Source of the DNA: a candidate division NC10 bacterium CSP1-5
GTDB taxonomy: Bacteria > Methylomirabilota > Methylomirabilia > Methylomirabilales > CSP1-5
Length of the DNA: 64,000 bases
Direction: 5' to 3'
Assembly: GCA_001443495.1 (NCBI GenBank)
Contig: LDXR01000007.1
Span: 62,001 to 126,000 of the forward strand
The notes under the pieces were generated by a model. The model had not been told where the DNA came from. It saw only the letters and a list, made by a program, of their open reading frames with translations, and did no database searches. Each line of letters begins with the position of its first letter. Position 1 is the stretch's first letter. Of the stretch, positions 24,183 to 32,264 are shown one piece after another. The translations under genes were made by a program, and so were the position numbers.

Positions 24183-25472
24183 ATGGGGAAACAGACGGTG
24201 ACCATCACGGATAACCGCACCGGCAAGACCTACGAGATCCCGATTGAGCACGGGGCCATTCGGGCCATGGATCTCCGCCAGATCAAGGTCTCCGAGGACG
24301 ACTTTGGCCTGATGAGCTATGACCCCGCCTTCATGAACACGGCCTCATGCAAGAGTACGATCACCTTCATCGATGGGGAGAAGGGGATCCTGCAGTATCG
24401 GGGCTACCCCATCGAGCAGCTGGCCGAGCGGAGCACGTTTCTGGAGACCGCATATCTCATCCTCCACGGCGAACTCCCCACGCGCGCGCAGCTCGACGAG
24501 TGGACCTACCACATCACCCACCACACGATGATCCACGAGAACATCAAGAAGTTCATGGATGGCTTCCATTACGACGCGCATCCGATGGGGATCCTGGTCG
24601 GGACGGTGGGGGCGCTCTCCACTTTTTACCCCGACGCCAAGAACATCATGGATCCCGCCAACCGGAAAAGGCAGATCTACCGCCTGATCGCCAAGATGCC
24701 CACCATGGCAGCCTTCGCCTACCGGCATAGCCTGGGGATGCCCTATGCCTATCCGGACAACGATCTCACCTTTGCCGGTAACTTCCTCAACATGCTCTTC
24801 AAGATGACCGAGATGAAATACAAACCCAATCCGGTGCTGGAGAGGGCCCTGGACGTCCTGTTCATCCTCCACGCGGACCACGAGCAAAACTGCAGTGCCA
24901 ATGCCATGCGCAGCGTCGGGAGCTCCCACGTCGATCCCTACTCTGCAGTGGCGGCGGCCACCGCGGCGCTCTATGGGCCGCTGCACGGCGGGGCCAACGA
25001 GGCGGTCCTCCGGATGCTCCGCGAGATCGGCTCCAAGGACAAGGTCCCGGAGTTCGTCAAGAAGGTCAAGGCGCGCGAGGCGCTCCTCATGGGCTTTGGC
25101 CACCGGGTCTACAAGAGCTATGACCCCCGGGCCAAGGTCATCAAGAATCTGGCGTATCAGATCTTTCAGGAGAGGGGGACGAATCCTCTCCTGGAGATCG
25201 CCATCGAGTTGGAGCGAATCGCCCTGCAGGATGAGTTCTTCGTCAAGCGGAAGCTCTATCCGAACGTGGACTACTACACCGGAATGATCTACGAGGCCAT
25301 GGGCTTTCCGGTGGAGGTCTTTCCGGTCCTCTTTGCTATCGGGCGGACACCCGGCTGGATCGCCCAGTGGCAGGAGATGCTCCTCGATTCCGAGCAGAAG
25401 ATCGCGCGTCCGCGCCAGCTCTATGTCGGGTCCGGGAAGCGCGACTACGTTCCCATCGAGCAGCGCCGGTAA
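24183..25472 (+). CDS. gltA: Citrate synthase
   Basis: A 429-residue type II-length citrate synthase condensing acetyl-CoA with oxaloacetate. Catalytic residues are in place: first His in LHADHEQN, second His in GPLHGGANEAVL, FGHRVYKSYDPR (substrate/CoA binding) and the Asp in YPNVDYYTG. It also carries the N-terminal beta domain (YRGYPIEQLAE). The ATG at 24183 follows a purine-rich GGGGCAAAGGAG. It stands alone with a promoter-like element upstream; a HAD hydrolase gene converges on it. Methylcitrate synthase is less likely given the length and absence of prp genes. Confidence 0.95.
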   Translation: MGKQTVTITDNRTGKTYEIPIEHGAIRAMDLRQIKVSEDDFGLMSYDPAFMNTASCKSTITFIDGEKGILQYRGYPIEQLAERSTFLETAYLILHGELPTRAQLDEWTYHITHHTMIHENIKKFMDGFHYDAHPMGILVGTVGALSTFYPDAKNIMDPANRKRQIYRLIAKMPTMAAFAYRHSLGMPYAYPDNDLTFAGNFLNMLFKMTEMKYKPNPVLERALDVLFILHADHEQNCSANAMRSVGSSHVDPYSAVAAATAALYGPLHGGANEAVLRMLREIGSKDKVPEFVKKVKAREALLMGFGHRVYKSYDPRAKVIKNLAYQIFQERGTNPLLEIAIELERIALQDEFFVKRKLYPNVDYYTGMIYEAMGFPVEVFPVLFAIGRTPGWIAQWQEMLLDSEQKIARPRQLYVGSGKRDYVPIEQRR

Positions 25473-25526
25473 GTGCCGCGGCAGACGGCTCCCCCGGGGA
25501 TCGTTCGCGAGGTGTGCTCCGCGTCG

Positions 25527-26267
25527 TCACAAGATGCCCTTGATCTCCTCCAGGCGTTTCACGATGTGATCCGGGGGCGGGATCGCCTCGTCGAGGCCGT
25601 CTCCCTTCCGATCCAGCCAAATGGCTCCCATACCGACTCCCTTCGCCCCCGCGATGTCAATGCTAGGGCTGTCCCCGATGAAGATCGCCTCGGATGGGGT
25701 GATCCGAAGGGCCTGACAGGCCACCTCGAAGATAGCGGCATGAGGCTTGCGCTGGCCTATCTCTTCGGAGATAAGGATTAACTCGAAGGACGAGGTCATC
25801 CCGGCCCGGTCCAGGATCTGTCGGGCGGTGGGACCGTGATCGAAGTTGGAGATGAGGGCGAGTCGATATCTGGGCCTCAGCCAGTCGAGCAGCTCTCTGT
25901 GTTCGGGCGGGGCATGGACGGCGTCGGCGATGCACGCCATGTGAACGTCCAGCAGGCTCGCCAGAAAGGACTCACTGTCCTGGGTGAGCGGGACCTGGAG
26001 CATCTGAAAGAACAGGTGGAACCGCTCGCGGGCTGAGACCTCGCGCTCCTCCACCTCACGCAGACGAGCCGCCTCATCGAAGCTCTTCCGGAAGGCTTGA
26101 TAGAACGCCTCCATGGAAATATGGCCGTGCCGGGCGGCGAAGATGGGGTAGATTACGGCGCTCGTCGAGCGGATGGCTTCTCCGTTGATGTGGATGAGGG
26201 GGAGGCGCTCCCGGACAAAGTCGGCCAGGGTGTCGAAGAGATCAAAGATGACGACCCGGTAGCTCAT
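25527..26267 (-). CDS. HAD-superfamily hydrolase (subfamily IA)
   Basis: A 246-residue phosphatase-like protein. Motif I DLFDTLAD (nucleophile Asp and general acid), motif II LISNF, motif III Lys in IGQRKPHAAIF and motif IV FIGDSPSIDIAGAKGVGM. A helical cap lies between motifs I and II (about 20-120), as in phosphoglycolate phosphatase-like and haloacid dehalogenase-like enzymes. Its long cap and motif spacing resemble FMN/pyrimidine nucleotidases, but the substrate cannot be fixed. The start is ATG 26267. It follows the ChrA gene by 48 bases on the same strand and could be co-transcribed. Confidence 0.88.
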   Translation of the reverse strand: MSYRVVIFDLFDTLADFVRERLPLIHINGEAIRSTSAVIYPIFAARHGHISMEAFYQAFRKSFDEAARLREVEEREVSARERFHLFFQMLQVPLTQDSESFLASLLDVHMACIADAVHAPPEHRELLDWLRPRYRLALISNFDHGPTARQILDRAGMTSSFELILISEEIGQRKPHAAIFEVACQALRITPSEAIFIGDSPSIDIAGAKGVGMGAIWLDRKGDGLDEAIPPPDHIVKRLEEIKGIL

Positions 26268-26315
26268 GAGTCCCTCGACGAAGCTGGTTTATGGTAGCGG
26301 AATCGGGGATGAAGA

Positions 26316-27467
26316 TCAACTGACCCATGGCCACAGGAGCCGCCCGACGACGGCACCCCCGAGCACGAGCCAGGTCGCGTTCACCCGCCAGCGCAGGCCG
26401 GCCCCCGCCGCCGCCAGCGCGATGACCCAGGCGGGCCAGCTGGTGAGCGTCGAGACCGAGAGTTTCACCGTGACGGCCGCCATCAATGCCAGCGAGCTTA
26501 CGTTCACCGCGTCGAGGAAGGCCGCCATCCATCGCGATCGTCGCAGCCGGGGCAACACGAGACCGAGCGCGGCGACGAAGATGAAGGACGGGAGAAAGAT
26601 ACCCGCCGTCGCCACCACCGCGCCGGGCAGTCCCCCGAGGATGTAGCCGATGAAGGTAGCCGTGCTGAGCACCGGGCCCGGCGTGAGCTGGCCGATGGCG
26701 ATCGCATCGAGAAGCTGCGCCTCGTTGAGCCAACCGTAATCCCGGACGAGCCCGCCCTCGAGGAACGCCACCAAGACGTAGCCGCTCCCGTACAGCACCG
26801 CCCCGACCTTCAGGAAAAACAACCCGAGTTTTACGAGCGAGACGCTCGCCGCCGCTGCACTTCCACCCCCCGCGGCCGCAACGATGCCCGTCGCGGGTGC
26901 GGAGATCCACGCAAGGAGCGCAAGGCTGCCGGCTCGCCCGAGCCACAGCATGCCGATCACGCCCCCGAGGAGCAGGAGGACAATCTCGTCCCACCCGACG
27001 AGCGACGCGACCGCCACGGCGCATCCGAGACTCAGAAGCGGCATCCCCTTGGCGGCGCTTCGGCCCAGCCGCCACACGGCGGCGAGGATGATGGCGATCA
27101 GCGCCGGCTTGATCCCGAACAGGAAAGGGACAACCCGGGGCAGCGTGCCGAACGTGACGTAGGCCCAGGCGAAGCCGGTCGTGATCAGCACGGCAGGGAT
27201 GATGAAGCAGAGACCTGCGATGAGGAGGCCGGCCCATCCGGCCCGGAGGTACCCGACGTGGATGGCCATTTCGGTCGAGTTTGGCCCGGGGATCAGGTTG
27301 GTCGCGCCCACGAGGTCCAGAAAGTGCTCGCGGGTGAGCCAGCGGCGGCGCTCGACCACCTCCTCTTCCATCATGGCGATGTGCGCCGCGGGGCCGCCGA
27401 AGCCGATCAGGCCGAGCTTCAGGAATAGGCGTGCCAGCTCCGCGAGTCGCCCAGGTGGTGTCTCCAT
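26316..27467 (-). CDS. chrA: Chromate-type anion transporter ChrA (long, duplicated form)
   Basis: A 383-residue inner-membrane protein built of two homologous halves. The first has GFGGPAAHIAMMEEEVVERR, the IPGPNSTEMAIHVGY loop and several helices. The second, starting near 215, has LVAFLEGGLVRDYGWLN and the matching GQLTPGPVLSTATFIGY. CHR-family carriers export chromate and are proposed to handle sulfate-like oxyanions. Here the gene follows an MFS carrier and a Sec-containing persulfide-dioxygenase-like gene, which fits export of a sulfur oxyanion such as sulfite; this is inference. The ATG at 27467 lies 18 bases after the MFS stop. Confidence 0.92.
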   Translation of the reverse strand: METPPGRLAELARLFLKLGLIGFGGPAAHIAMMEEEVVERRRWLTREHFLDLVGATNLIPGPNSTEMAIHVGYLRAGWAGLLIAGLCFIIPAVLITTGFAWAYVTFGTLPRVVPFLFGIKPALIAIILAAVWRLGRSAAKGMPLLSLGCAVAVASLVGWDEIVLLLLGGVIGMLWLGRAGSLALLAWISAPATGIVAAAGGGSAAAASVSLVKLGLFFLKVGAVLYGSGYVLVAFLEGGLVRDYGWLNEAQLLDAIAIGQLTPGPVLSTATFIGYILGGLPGAVVATAGIFLPSFIFVAALGLVLPRLRRSRWMAAFLDAVNVSSLALMAAVTVKLSVSTLTSWPAWVIALAAAGAGLRWRVNATWLVLGGAVVGRLLWPWVS

Positions 27468-27485
27468 CCGTCCCGTGTCCTGGGA

Positions 27486-28829
27486 TCAGCTTCCGTGAGG
27501 AATGGGGTGGGCTGATTGCCGAACCTCGGTCGGACGCCGCTCGGGAAGTGTCTCGTACATGCGGAGGGCCACGATAAGCCCCGACAGGAGCGTCAGGGCG
27601 GCCACGACATGAATGGCGGCGGCCATCCCGAGGAGATCGGCAATCAGACCGGCCAATAGCGCCCCTATAGCATATCCCAGATCGCGCCAGAAGCGATAGA
27701 CCCCCATGGAGGTGGCCCGCCAGCCCGCATGGGCAACATCGCTGATAGCTGCCAGCAGGACCGGGTACACCATCGCCGTCCCCAGGCCCTGCAAAACCGC
27801 GGCAAGAATCCACCACGAATACGTGGGAACAAGCACTGTTAACCAGATGCCGACGGCCTGCACTCCCATCCCCCCCGCAATGAGCCACTTCCGGCCGAGG
27901 CGATCGCTCAGTGGGCCCGTGATGGGTTGGAGCAGTCCCCACACCGCGGGATAGACCGCCTTGATGATCCCGATGGCAGCCACGCCCAGGCCATGCGAGG
28001 AGAAGAAGAGCGGGTAAATTCCCCAAGACATCCCATCATTGAGGTTGTTGACCAGACCAGCTTGACTACAGGATGAAAGCGCCCGTTCCTTCCAGGAGGT
28101 CAGCGCAAAAATCTCCTTAACCGAGGGGTGCCTCGCCCCAGGATTGTCAGAACTCGCTGATGTAAGGGCGGGCGCGTGAGATGTATGCTGCCGTGCCTCG
28201 AACCGAGCATAATCGATGGTCTCCCGGACAAACAACACAGAGCAGACCAGGCCTAACGCGGCGATGCCGATGCCCAGGTAGAAGGGCTCCGGGCGGAGGG
28301 AGTAGGCGGCGGCGATCTCACCCGTGACGTATGCCATGGTGCCGACGGCAAGATAACCTGCGAACTCGTTCAGGCCGAGGGCAAGTCCGCGCCGCTTGGG
28401 GCCCACCAGGTCCACCTTCATAATCACCGTCATGGACCAGGTCAGGGCCTGGTTGATGCCGAGCACGATGTTGGCAACATCGAACCAGATCCAGCGGTTG
28501 GCGTAAATGATAATGAAAGGGACCGGCAGTCCGATGATCCAGCCCAGGACTAGCACGCGCTTGCGTCCCCAGGATTCGGAGATCCGGGCGGCGAAGAAGT
28601 TGCAGATGGCCTTGACGATGCCGAAGCTGATGATGAAGGAGACGATGGCGGTCTTCGAGGCGAGGCCGAACTCCTGCTCACCGATCAACGGCACGACGGT
28701 CCGCTCGAGCCCGACCATAGATCCCACGAAGGCCGTGATCAGGACCAAGAGCGAGAACTGGCCTATGTTCTCCCGGAGGCCGAGGCGTAGCTCGGCTGCA
28801 GGACGCTTCACATCGGCATTCCCACTCAC
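27486..28829 (-). CDS. Major facilitator superfamily transporter
   Basis: A 447-residue 12-helix carrier. The motif A-like loop ARISESWGRKRVLVLG occurs between helices 2 and 3 and a second GPLSDRLGRKWLIAGG in the C-terminal half. A long cytoplasmic loop (about 205-245: FEARQHTSHAPALTSASSDN) separates the halves. GTG 28829 begins 3 bases after the stop of the Sec-containing MBL gene, so the two should be co-translated. The transported compound is unknown; context (persulfide oxidation plus ChrA) points to a sulfur or oxyanion compound. Confidence 0.9.
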   Translation of the reverse strand: MSGNADVKRPAAELRLGLRENIGQFSLLVLITAFVGSMVGLERTVVPLIGEQEFGLASKTAIVSFIISFGIVKAICNFFAARISESWGRKRVLVLGWIIGLPVPFIIIYANRWIWFDVANIVLGINQALTWSMTVIMKVDLVGPKRRGLALGLNEFAGYLAVGTMAYVTGEIAAAYSLRPEPFYLGIGIAALGLVCSVLFVRETIDYARFEARQHTSHAPALTSASSDNPGARHPSVKEIFALTSWKERALSSCSQAGLVNNLNDGMSWGIYPLFFSSHGLGVAAIGIIKAVYPAVWGLLQPITGPLSDRLGRKWLIAGGMGVQAVGIWLTVLVPTYSWWILAAVLQGLGTAMVYPVLLAAISDVAHAGWRATSMGVYRFWRDLGYAIGALLAGLIADLLGMAAAIHVVAALTLLSGLIVALRMYETLPERRPTEVRQSAHPIPHGS

Positions 28830-28832
28830 GGC

Positions 28833-29570
28833 TCAGGTCTCGCCGCGATTCTTGCACCGAATGGTGGCAAACTCGGGGGGCTGCGAGGGCAAGTTCTCGA
28901 GCATGAATCGCACGAACTCGGCCTTTGGCCGGGGCTTCAGCGCCGGATTGAACCGCCGCTCGAATCCCAGCGTGGAGCTAGGATTGCCGCTCATCGCGCG
29001 ACCGCAGGCCGAGCCGGCGAAGTGGGTCGGATAGAGCGCCAGCGCGTCATCAAGTGGAGCGAGCTTGATGAAGAGGCTGTCGTAGAGCTGTTCAGCGAGC
29101 ACCCGGGACTCTTCGGGGCCATGGAGGTCTGGGCGGCCGGCGTCCCCGACGAAGAGGGTGTCCCCGGTCAAGAGGAGCCAAGGTTCGGGACCTCTGGTCT
29201 TGTCGGTCACGAGCAGGCAGATGCTGTCAGAGGAATGACCCGGCGTGTGGAGGACCCGCACCTTGACGTTGCCCAGCTCAAGCTGGTCCCCATCTTTCAA
29301 CGGTTGGAAGGGAAAATGCGCCTGCGCAGCCCCGTGGAGGTAAATAGGGGCGCCCGTCTTCGCCGCCAGCTCGCGGCAGCCGGAGAGGTGATCCGCGTGA
29401 ATGTGGGTCTCGATGATATGCGTGATCCGCATTCGGCTTCTCTCGCTGGCCTCGAGATACTGATCGATCTCCTGCTGTGGATCCACCACAGCTGCAGAGG
29501 CTCTTCCGCCTCACCCGAAGAGATATGAGGCACAGCCGGTCTCTGGTCTGAGGAATTGCCTGAAAATCAT
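28833..29570 (-). CDS. Persulfide dioxygenase-like MBL-fold protein, candidate selenoprotein (in-frame UGA at Sec20)
   Basis: From ATG 29570, behind a perfect AGGAGG, the frame reads MIFRQFLRPETGCASYLFG, then UGA (29511-29513), then GGRASAAVVDPQQEID and on to a normal 245-residue end. The family usually has Cys at the UGA position (SYLFGC/SYLVGC). The rest is a complete persulfide-dioxygenase/glyoxalase-II-like enzyme: iron motif THIHADH, HTPGHSSDS, LTGDTLFVG, FAGSACGRAMSGNPSSTLGF. Such enzymes oxidise glutathione persulfide to sulfite. A SECIS-like hairpin follows the UGA. A default call would begin at GTG 29489 and lose the first strand. It heads an operon with MFS and ChrA genes. A true nonsense mutation is the alternative. 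Confidence 0.85.
29474..29492 (-). promoter_or_regulatory. SECIS-like hairpin of the MBL selenoprotein
   Basis: On the mRNA, GCUGUGG pairs perfectly with CCACAGC around the loop UGGAU, which lies 26-30 nt after the UGA. A G in the first two loop positions and a loop 16-37 nt from the UGA are the general features of bacterial SECIS elements. Confidence 0.7.
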
Positions 29571-29600
29571 TGTGGCCTCCTGTGCCGTCTGCCTCGGGGC

Positions 29601-29615
29601 CACTGAAATTCAGTG
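29601..29615. promoter_or_regulatory. 15-bp palindrome upstream of the MBL selenoprotein gene
   Basis: CACTGAAATTCAGTG is a perfect inverted repeat around a central A, with outer GG/CC flanks matching too. It lies about 31 bases before the ATG at 29570; a candidate operator for a sulfide/persulfide-responsive regulator (inference). Confidence 0.5.
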
Positions 29616-29981
29616 TCCCTTCTGTCGTCATTTTCAACAGCCACATACTATTGGTCAAATCAATAATATAAACATTTCTGATTGCTTTTACGAATACATA
29701 TTTAACTATTTGGAATAAAAGATTTTTATTATCATAAAGGCTCTGTTGCAGAAGGAATTTTGGCGAGCCTGGCATGGTGGAGGAGGGGAAAGTAAGGAGC
29801 AAGGGACCGAGAGCGACGCGAAGAGTGCTTATAAACCACTTACCGAAAGCATTGTCGTTTTAGCGGCGTGGTTTGCGGGAAAGGGGCGATTCACGCATCC
29901 CTCGGGTTAAAAGAGGGGAATCATACATCAGTTGTCGTCCGTCTAATACGGTGAGGCACAATTGGACCCAAGAACCTTCGG
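29616..29981. other. AT-rich intergenic region
   Basis: 29640-29740 is strikingly AT-rich compared with the window and should hold the minus-strand promoter of the MBL operon. GGCTCTGTTGCA at 29739-29750 resembles the terminal repeat of IS6-family elements, but no transposase or second end was found. No gene recognised. Confidence 0.45.
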
Positions 29982-29998
29982 TTGGCACGCCGCTTGCT
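29982..29998 (+). promoter_or_regulatory. Consensus sigma-54 (-24/-12) promoter
   Basis: TTGGCACG-CCGC-TTGCT: the GG (29984-29985) and GC (29996-29997) dinucleotides are 10 bases apart as required, and the flanking bases match the sigma-54 consensus. The RNA would start about 30009, 31 bases before the small gene at 30040. Confidence 0.75.
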
Positions 29999-30039
29999 AA
30001 CTTGGCATGATGAAGCGTGGCACAAGGAGGCTGACGGAA

Positions 30040-30180
30040 ATGCTATTCTGCGCTTCATGCAAAATCTGGGTTCAGCCGATCCAATGGGTCGCCTACATGC
30101 TGAATGGCTTGTTGGATATACACCAGGCGTGCCCTTGCTGCCACGATAAACTCCAGCAGCGCGAACCCGCCACTGTATAA
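30040..30180 (+). CDS. 46-residue zinc-ribbon-like protein under sigma-54 control
   Basis: ATG 30040 to TAA 30178-30180, with AAGGAGG nine bases upstream. The protein begins MLFCASCKIWVQPIQWV and continues to HQACPCCHDKLQQ. It thus has two CxxC knuckles (CASC and CPCC) plus a His about 30 residues apart, the layout of a tiny zinc ribbon or rubredoxin-like knuckle. A consensus sigma-54 promoter stands immediately upstream, which strongly supports expression. It is too short for default ORF finders. No family recognised; it is isolated between divergent and convergent minus-strand genes. Confidence 0.65.
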   Translation: MLFCASCKIWVQPIQWVAYMLNGLLDIHQACPCCHDKLQQREPATV

Positions 30181-30322
30181 ACCACCTACGTCTGTCCTCC
30201 ACACCGTCCTGTATCATTCCCAGCCACTGCAGCCTTTTTGAGCATCCTGCACCAACGGTGCTCCGGATTGTAGCGAGGCTCTTGCACCGAACGATGGCGG
30301 AGAGAGGGCGGTATGCCCTGTA

Positions 30323-32224
30323 TCAGCGGATCTTGGAGCCGGGGGGAATATCCTTGTCTGGGGTGAGCAGGATAATGCGCCCTTCGGCGTCCTCGGCGGC
30401 CAGGAGCATCCCCTGGGATTGGATTCCCTGGATGCGCGCGGCCTGGAGGTTGGCAACGACGGCCACCTTTTTGCCGATCAGCGCCTCTGGGGCGTACTGC
30501 CCCTGCAGCCCCGCGACCAAGGTTCGTTCCTCCTCGCCGAGACGCACGGTGAGTTTGAGGAGCTTTTTCGAACCGGCGACCGGCTCGGCGCGCACGATTT
30601 CGGCCACCCTGAGGTCAAGGCGCTGAAACTCCGCGAGGCTTACCTGGGAGTTAGCGGGATCGGCCTCTTCCTGGGCCCGGATCGCCGCAAAGCCCCCCTC
30701 CACGCGGGGGAAGAGGGGTGGCCCCTTGCGGATCATGCCGGACGTGGGACCGCTTCCCCAAGCGGCCTGACCGATCCGCATCGCCTCAACGTTTCCGTGG
30801 ATCCCTAATTGGTCGGTGATGGCCTGCCCCGTCTCGGGCAGGAAAGGCGAGACGAGGAGCCCCACGATCCGCAAGGCCTCCCAGGCATGGTACAGGACCC
30901 GCTCCAGGGCGTGAGGGTCCTTCTTGCTGAGCTCCCAGGGCTTGGTGCTGTCGATATACTTGTTGACCGCATTCACCAGCTCCCACAGAGCCTCCAGGGC
31001 ACGATTGAAGGCGAGCTCATCCACTGCGCCCGTGACGGTCGTCGGGGTAACTTCGGCCTGCTGTATCAGCTCGCGGTCCTGGAGACTTTCGGGGTTCATC
31101 CGCTGGGGGATCCTGCCGCTGACATACTTTTCGATCATAGTCAAGACGCGGCTCAGCAGATTGCCGAGATCATTGGCCAGGTCGGAGTTCAGCCGGCTGA
31201 CCAAGGCGTCTTCACTGAAGCTGGCATCCAGTCCGAAGACCATCTCTCTCAGGAGGAAGTAGCGCAGGGCGTCCCGGCCGTATTTCTGGGTGAGATCGAG
31301 CGGCCGAACCACATTGCCGAGACTCTTGGACATCTTGCCCCACTCCACCTTCCAGTACCCGTGCACGTGCAGGTGGCGGTAAAGTGGGATCTCGGCCGCC
31401 CAAAGCATGGTGGGCCAGTAAATGCCGTGCGGTTTGACGATGTCCTTGGCGATCAGGTGATTGGCCTGGGGCCAGAAGGTCCGGTATTCGTCGCTGTCCG
31501 GATAGCCGAGGCCACTCAAGTAATTGATTAGGGCGTCAAACCAGACGTACGTAACATAGTCGCGATCAAAAGGGAGCGGGATCCCCCATCTCAGGCGGCT
31601 CACCGGCCGCGAGATGCACAGGTCTTCGAGGGGCTCGCGAAGAAAGGCCAGCACTTCATTTCGGTACCGCTCGGGACGGATGAAGTCGGGGTGTTCCTCG
31701 AGGTGCTTGATCAGCCTGTCCTGGTACCTGCTCATGCGAAAGAAGTAATTTCGCTCCTTGATGAAGGTGGGCTCGACCCGATGGTCGGGGCATTTGCCGT
31801 CCTCGAGCTCGCGCTCGGCATAAAAGCGCTCGCAGCCGAAGCAGTACCGGCCGCCGTACTCCCCGAGGTAGATCTCCCCACGGTCGTAGATCCGTTGCAG
31901 GAGGGCCTGAACCACTCGCTGGTGGGAGGGCTCGGTGGTGCGGATAAAGCGGGTATAGGTGATCTTCAAGGCCTGCCAAGTGTCGCGGAAGGCACCGCTG
32001 ATCCGGTCGGCGTACGCCTGCGGTTCATCACCGGCCTTGGCAGCCGCCTGGGCAATCTTGTCCCCGTGCTCGTCGGTCCCCGTAAGAAAGAAGACGCGAT
32101 GCCCCGTGAATCGCTTGAACCGCGCCAGGGCATCGGCCAGGATGGTCGTGTAGGCGTGGCCGAGGTGCGGGACGTCGTTGACGTAATAGATCGGGGTGGT
32201 GATGTAGATGATCCGCTCACTCAT
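30323..32224 (-). CDS. metG: Methionyl-tRNA synthetase
   Basis: A 633-residue class I synthetase charging tRNA-Met. HIGH-type motif HLGHAYTTI near the N-terminus, zinc knuckle cysteines (CFGCERFYAE, GKCPDH), KMSKSLGN at about 300, anticodon-binding helical domain, and a C-terminal EMAP/Trbp111-like tRNA-binding domain (about 525-633, LDLRVAEIVRAEPVAGSKKL). It is the last gene of a minus-strand run selA, unknown gene, tmk, holB, metG with small gaps or overlaps. The holB-metG gap is 40 bases. The start is ATG 32224. Confidence 0.96.
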   Translation of the reverse strand: MSERIIYITTPIYYVNDVPHLGHAYTTILADALARFKRFTGHRVFFLTGTDEHGDKIAQAAAKAGDEPQAYADRISGAFRDTWQALKITYTRFIRTTEPSHQRVVQALLQRIYDRGEIYLGEYGGRYCFGCERFYAERELEDGKCPDHRVEPTFIKERNYFFRMSRYQDRLIKHLEEHPDFIRPERYRNEVLAFLREPLEDLCISRPVSRLRWGIPLPFDRDYVTYVWFDALINYLSGLGYPDSDEYRTFWPQANHLIAKDIVKPHGIYWPTMLWAAEIPLYRHLHVHGYWKVEWGKMSKSLGNVVRPLDLTQKYGRDALRYFLLREMVFGLDASFSEDALVSRLNSDLANDLGNLLSRVLTMIEKYVSGRIPQRMNPESLQDRELIQQAEVTPTTVTGAVDELAFNRALEALWELVNAVNKYIDSTKPWELSKKDPHALERVLYHAWEALRIVGLLVSPFLPETGQAITDQLGIHGNVEAMRIGQAAWGSGPTSGMIRKGPPLFPRVEGGFAAIRAQEEADPANSQVSLAEFQRLDLRVAEIVRAEPVAGSKKLLKLTVRLGEEERTLVAGLQGQYAPEALIGKKVAVVANLQAARIQGIQSQGMLLAAEDAEGRIILLTPDKDIPPGSKIR

Positions 32225-32264
32225 CGAAATCGAGATGGATGGCGCTCCACGCGGGGTGATCCGC

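Noticed and set aside
26242-28026. A 594-residue minus-strand ORF
   Set aside because: It overlaps both ChrA and the MFS gene in another frame and is Arg/Gly/Pro-rich, a typical G+C-rich shadow.
29278-29802. A 174-residue frame covering the start of the MBL gene on the minus strand
   Set aside because: It is the +1 shadow of the selenoprotein frame; its end is low-complexity. No frameshift is needed because the ATG at 29570 is in frame with the downstream part once the UGA is read through.
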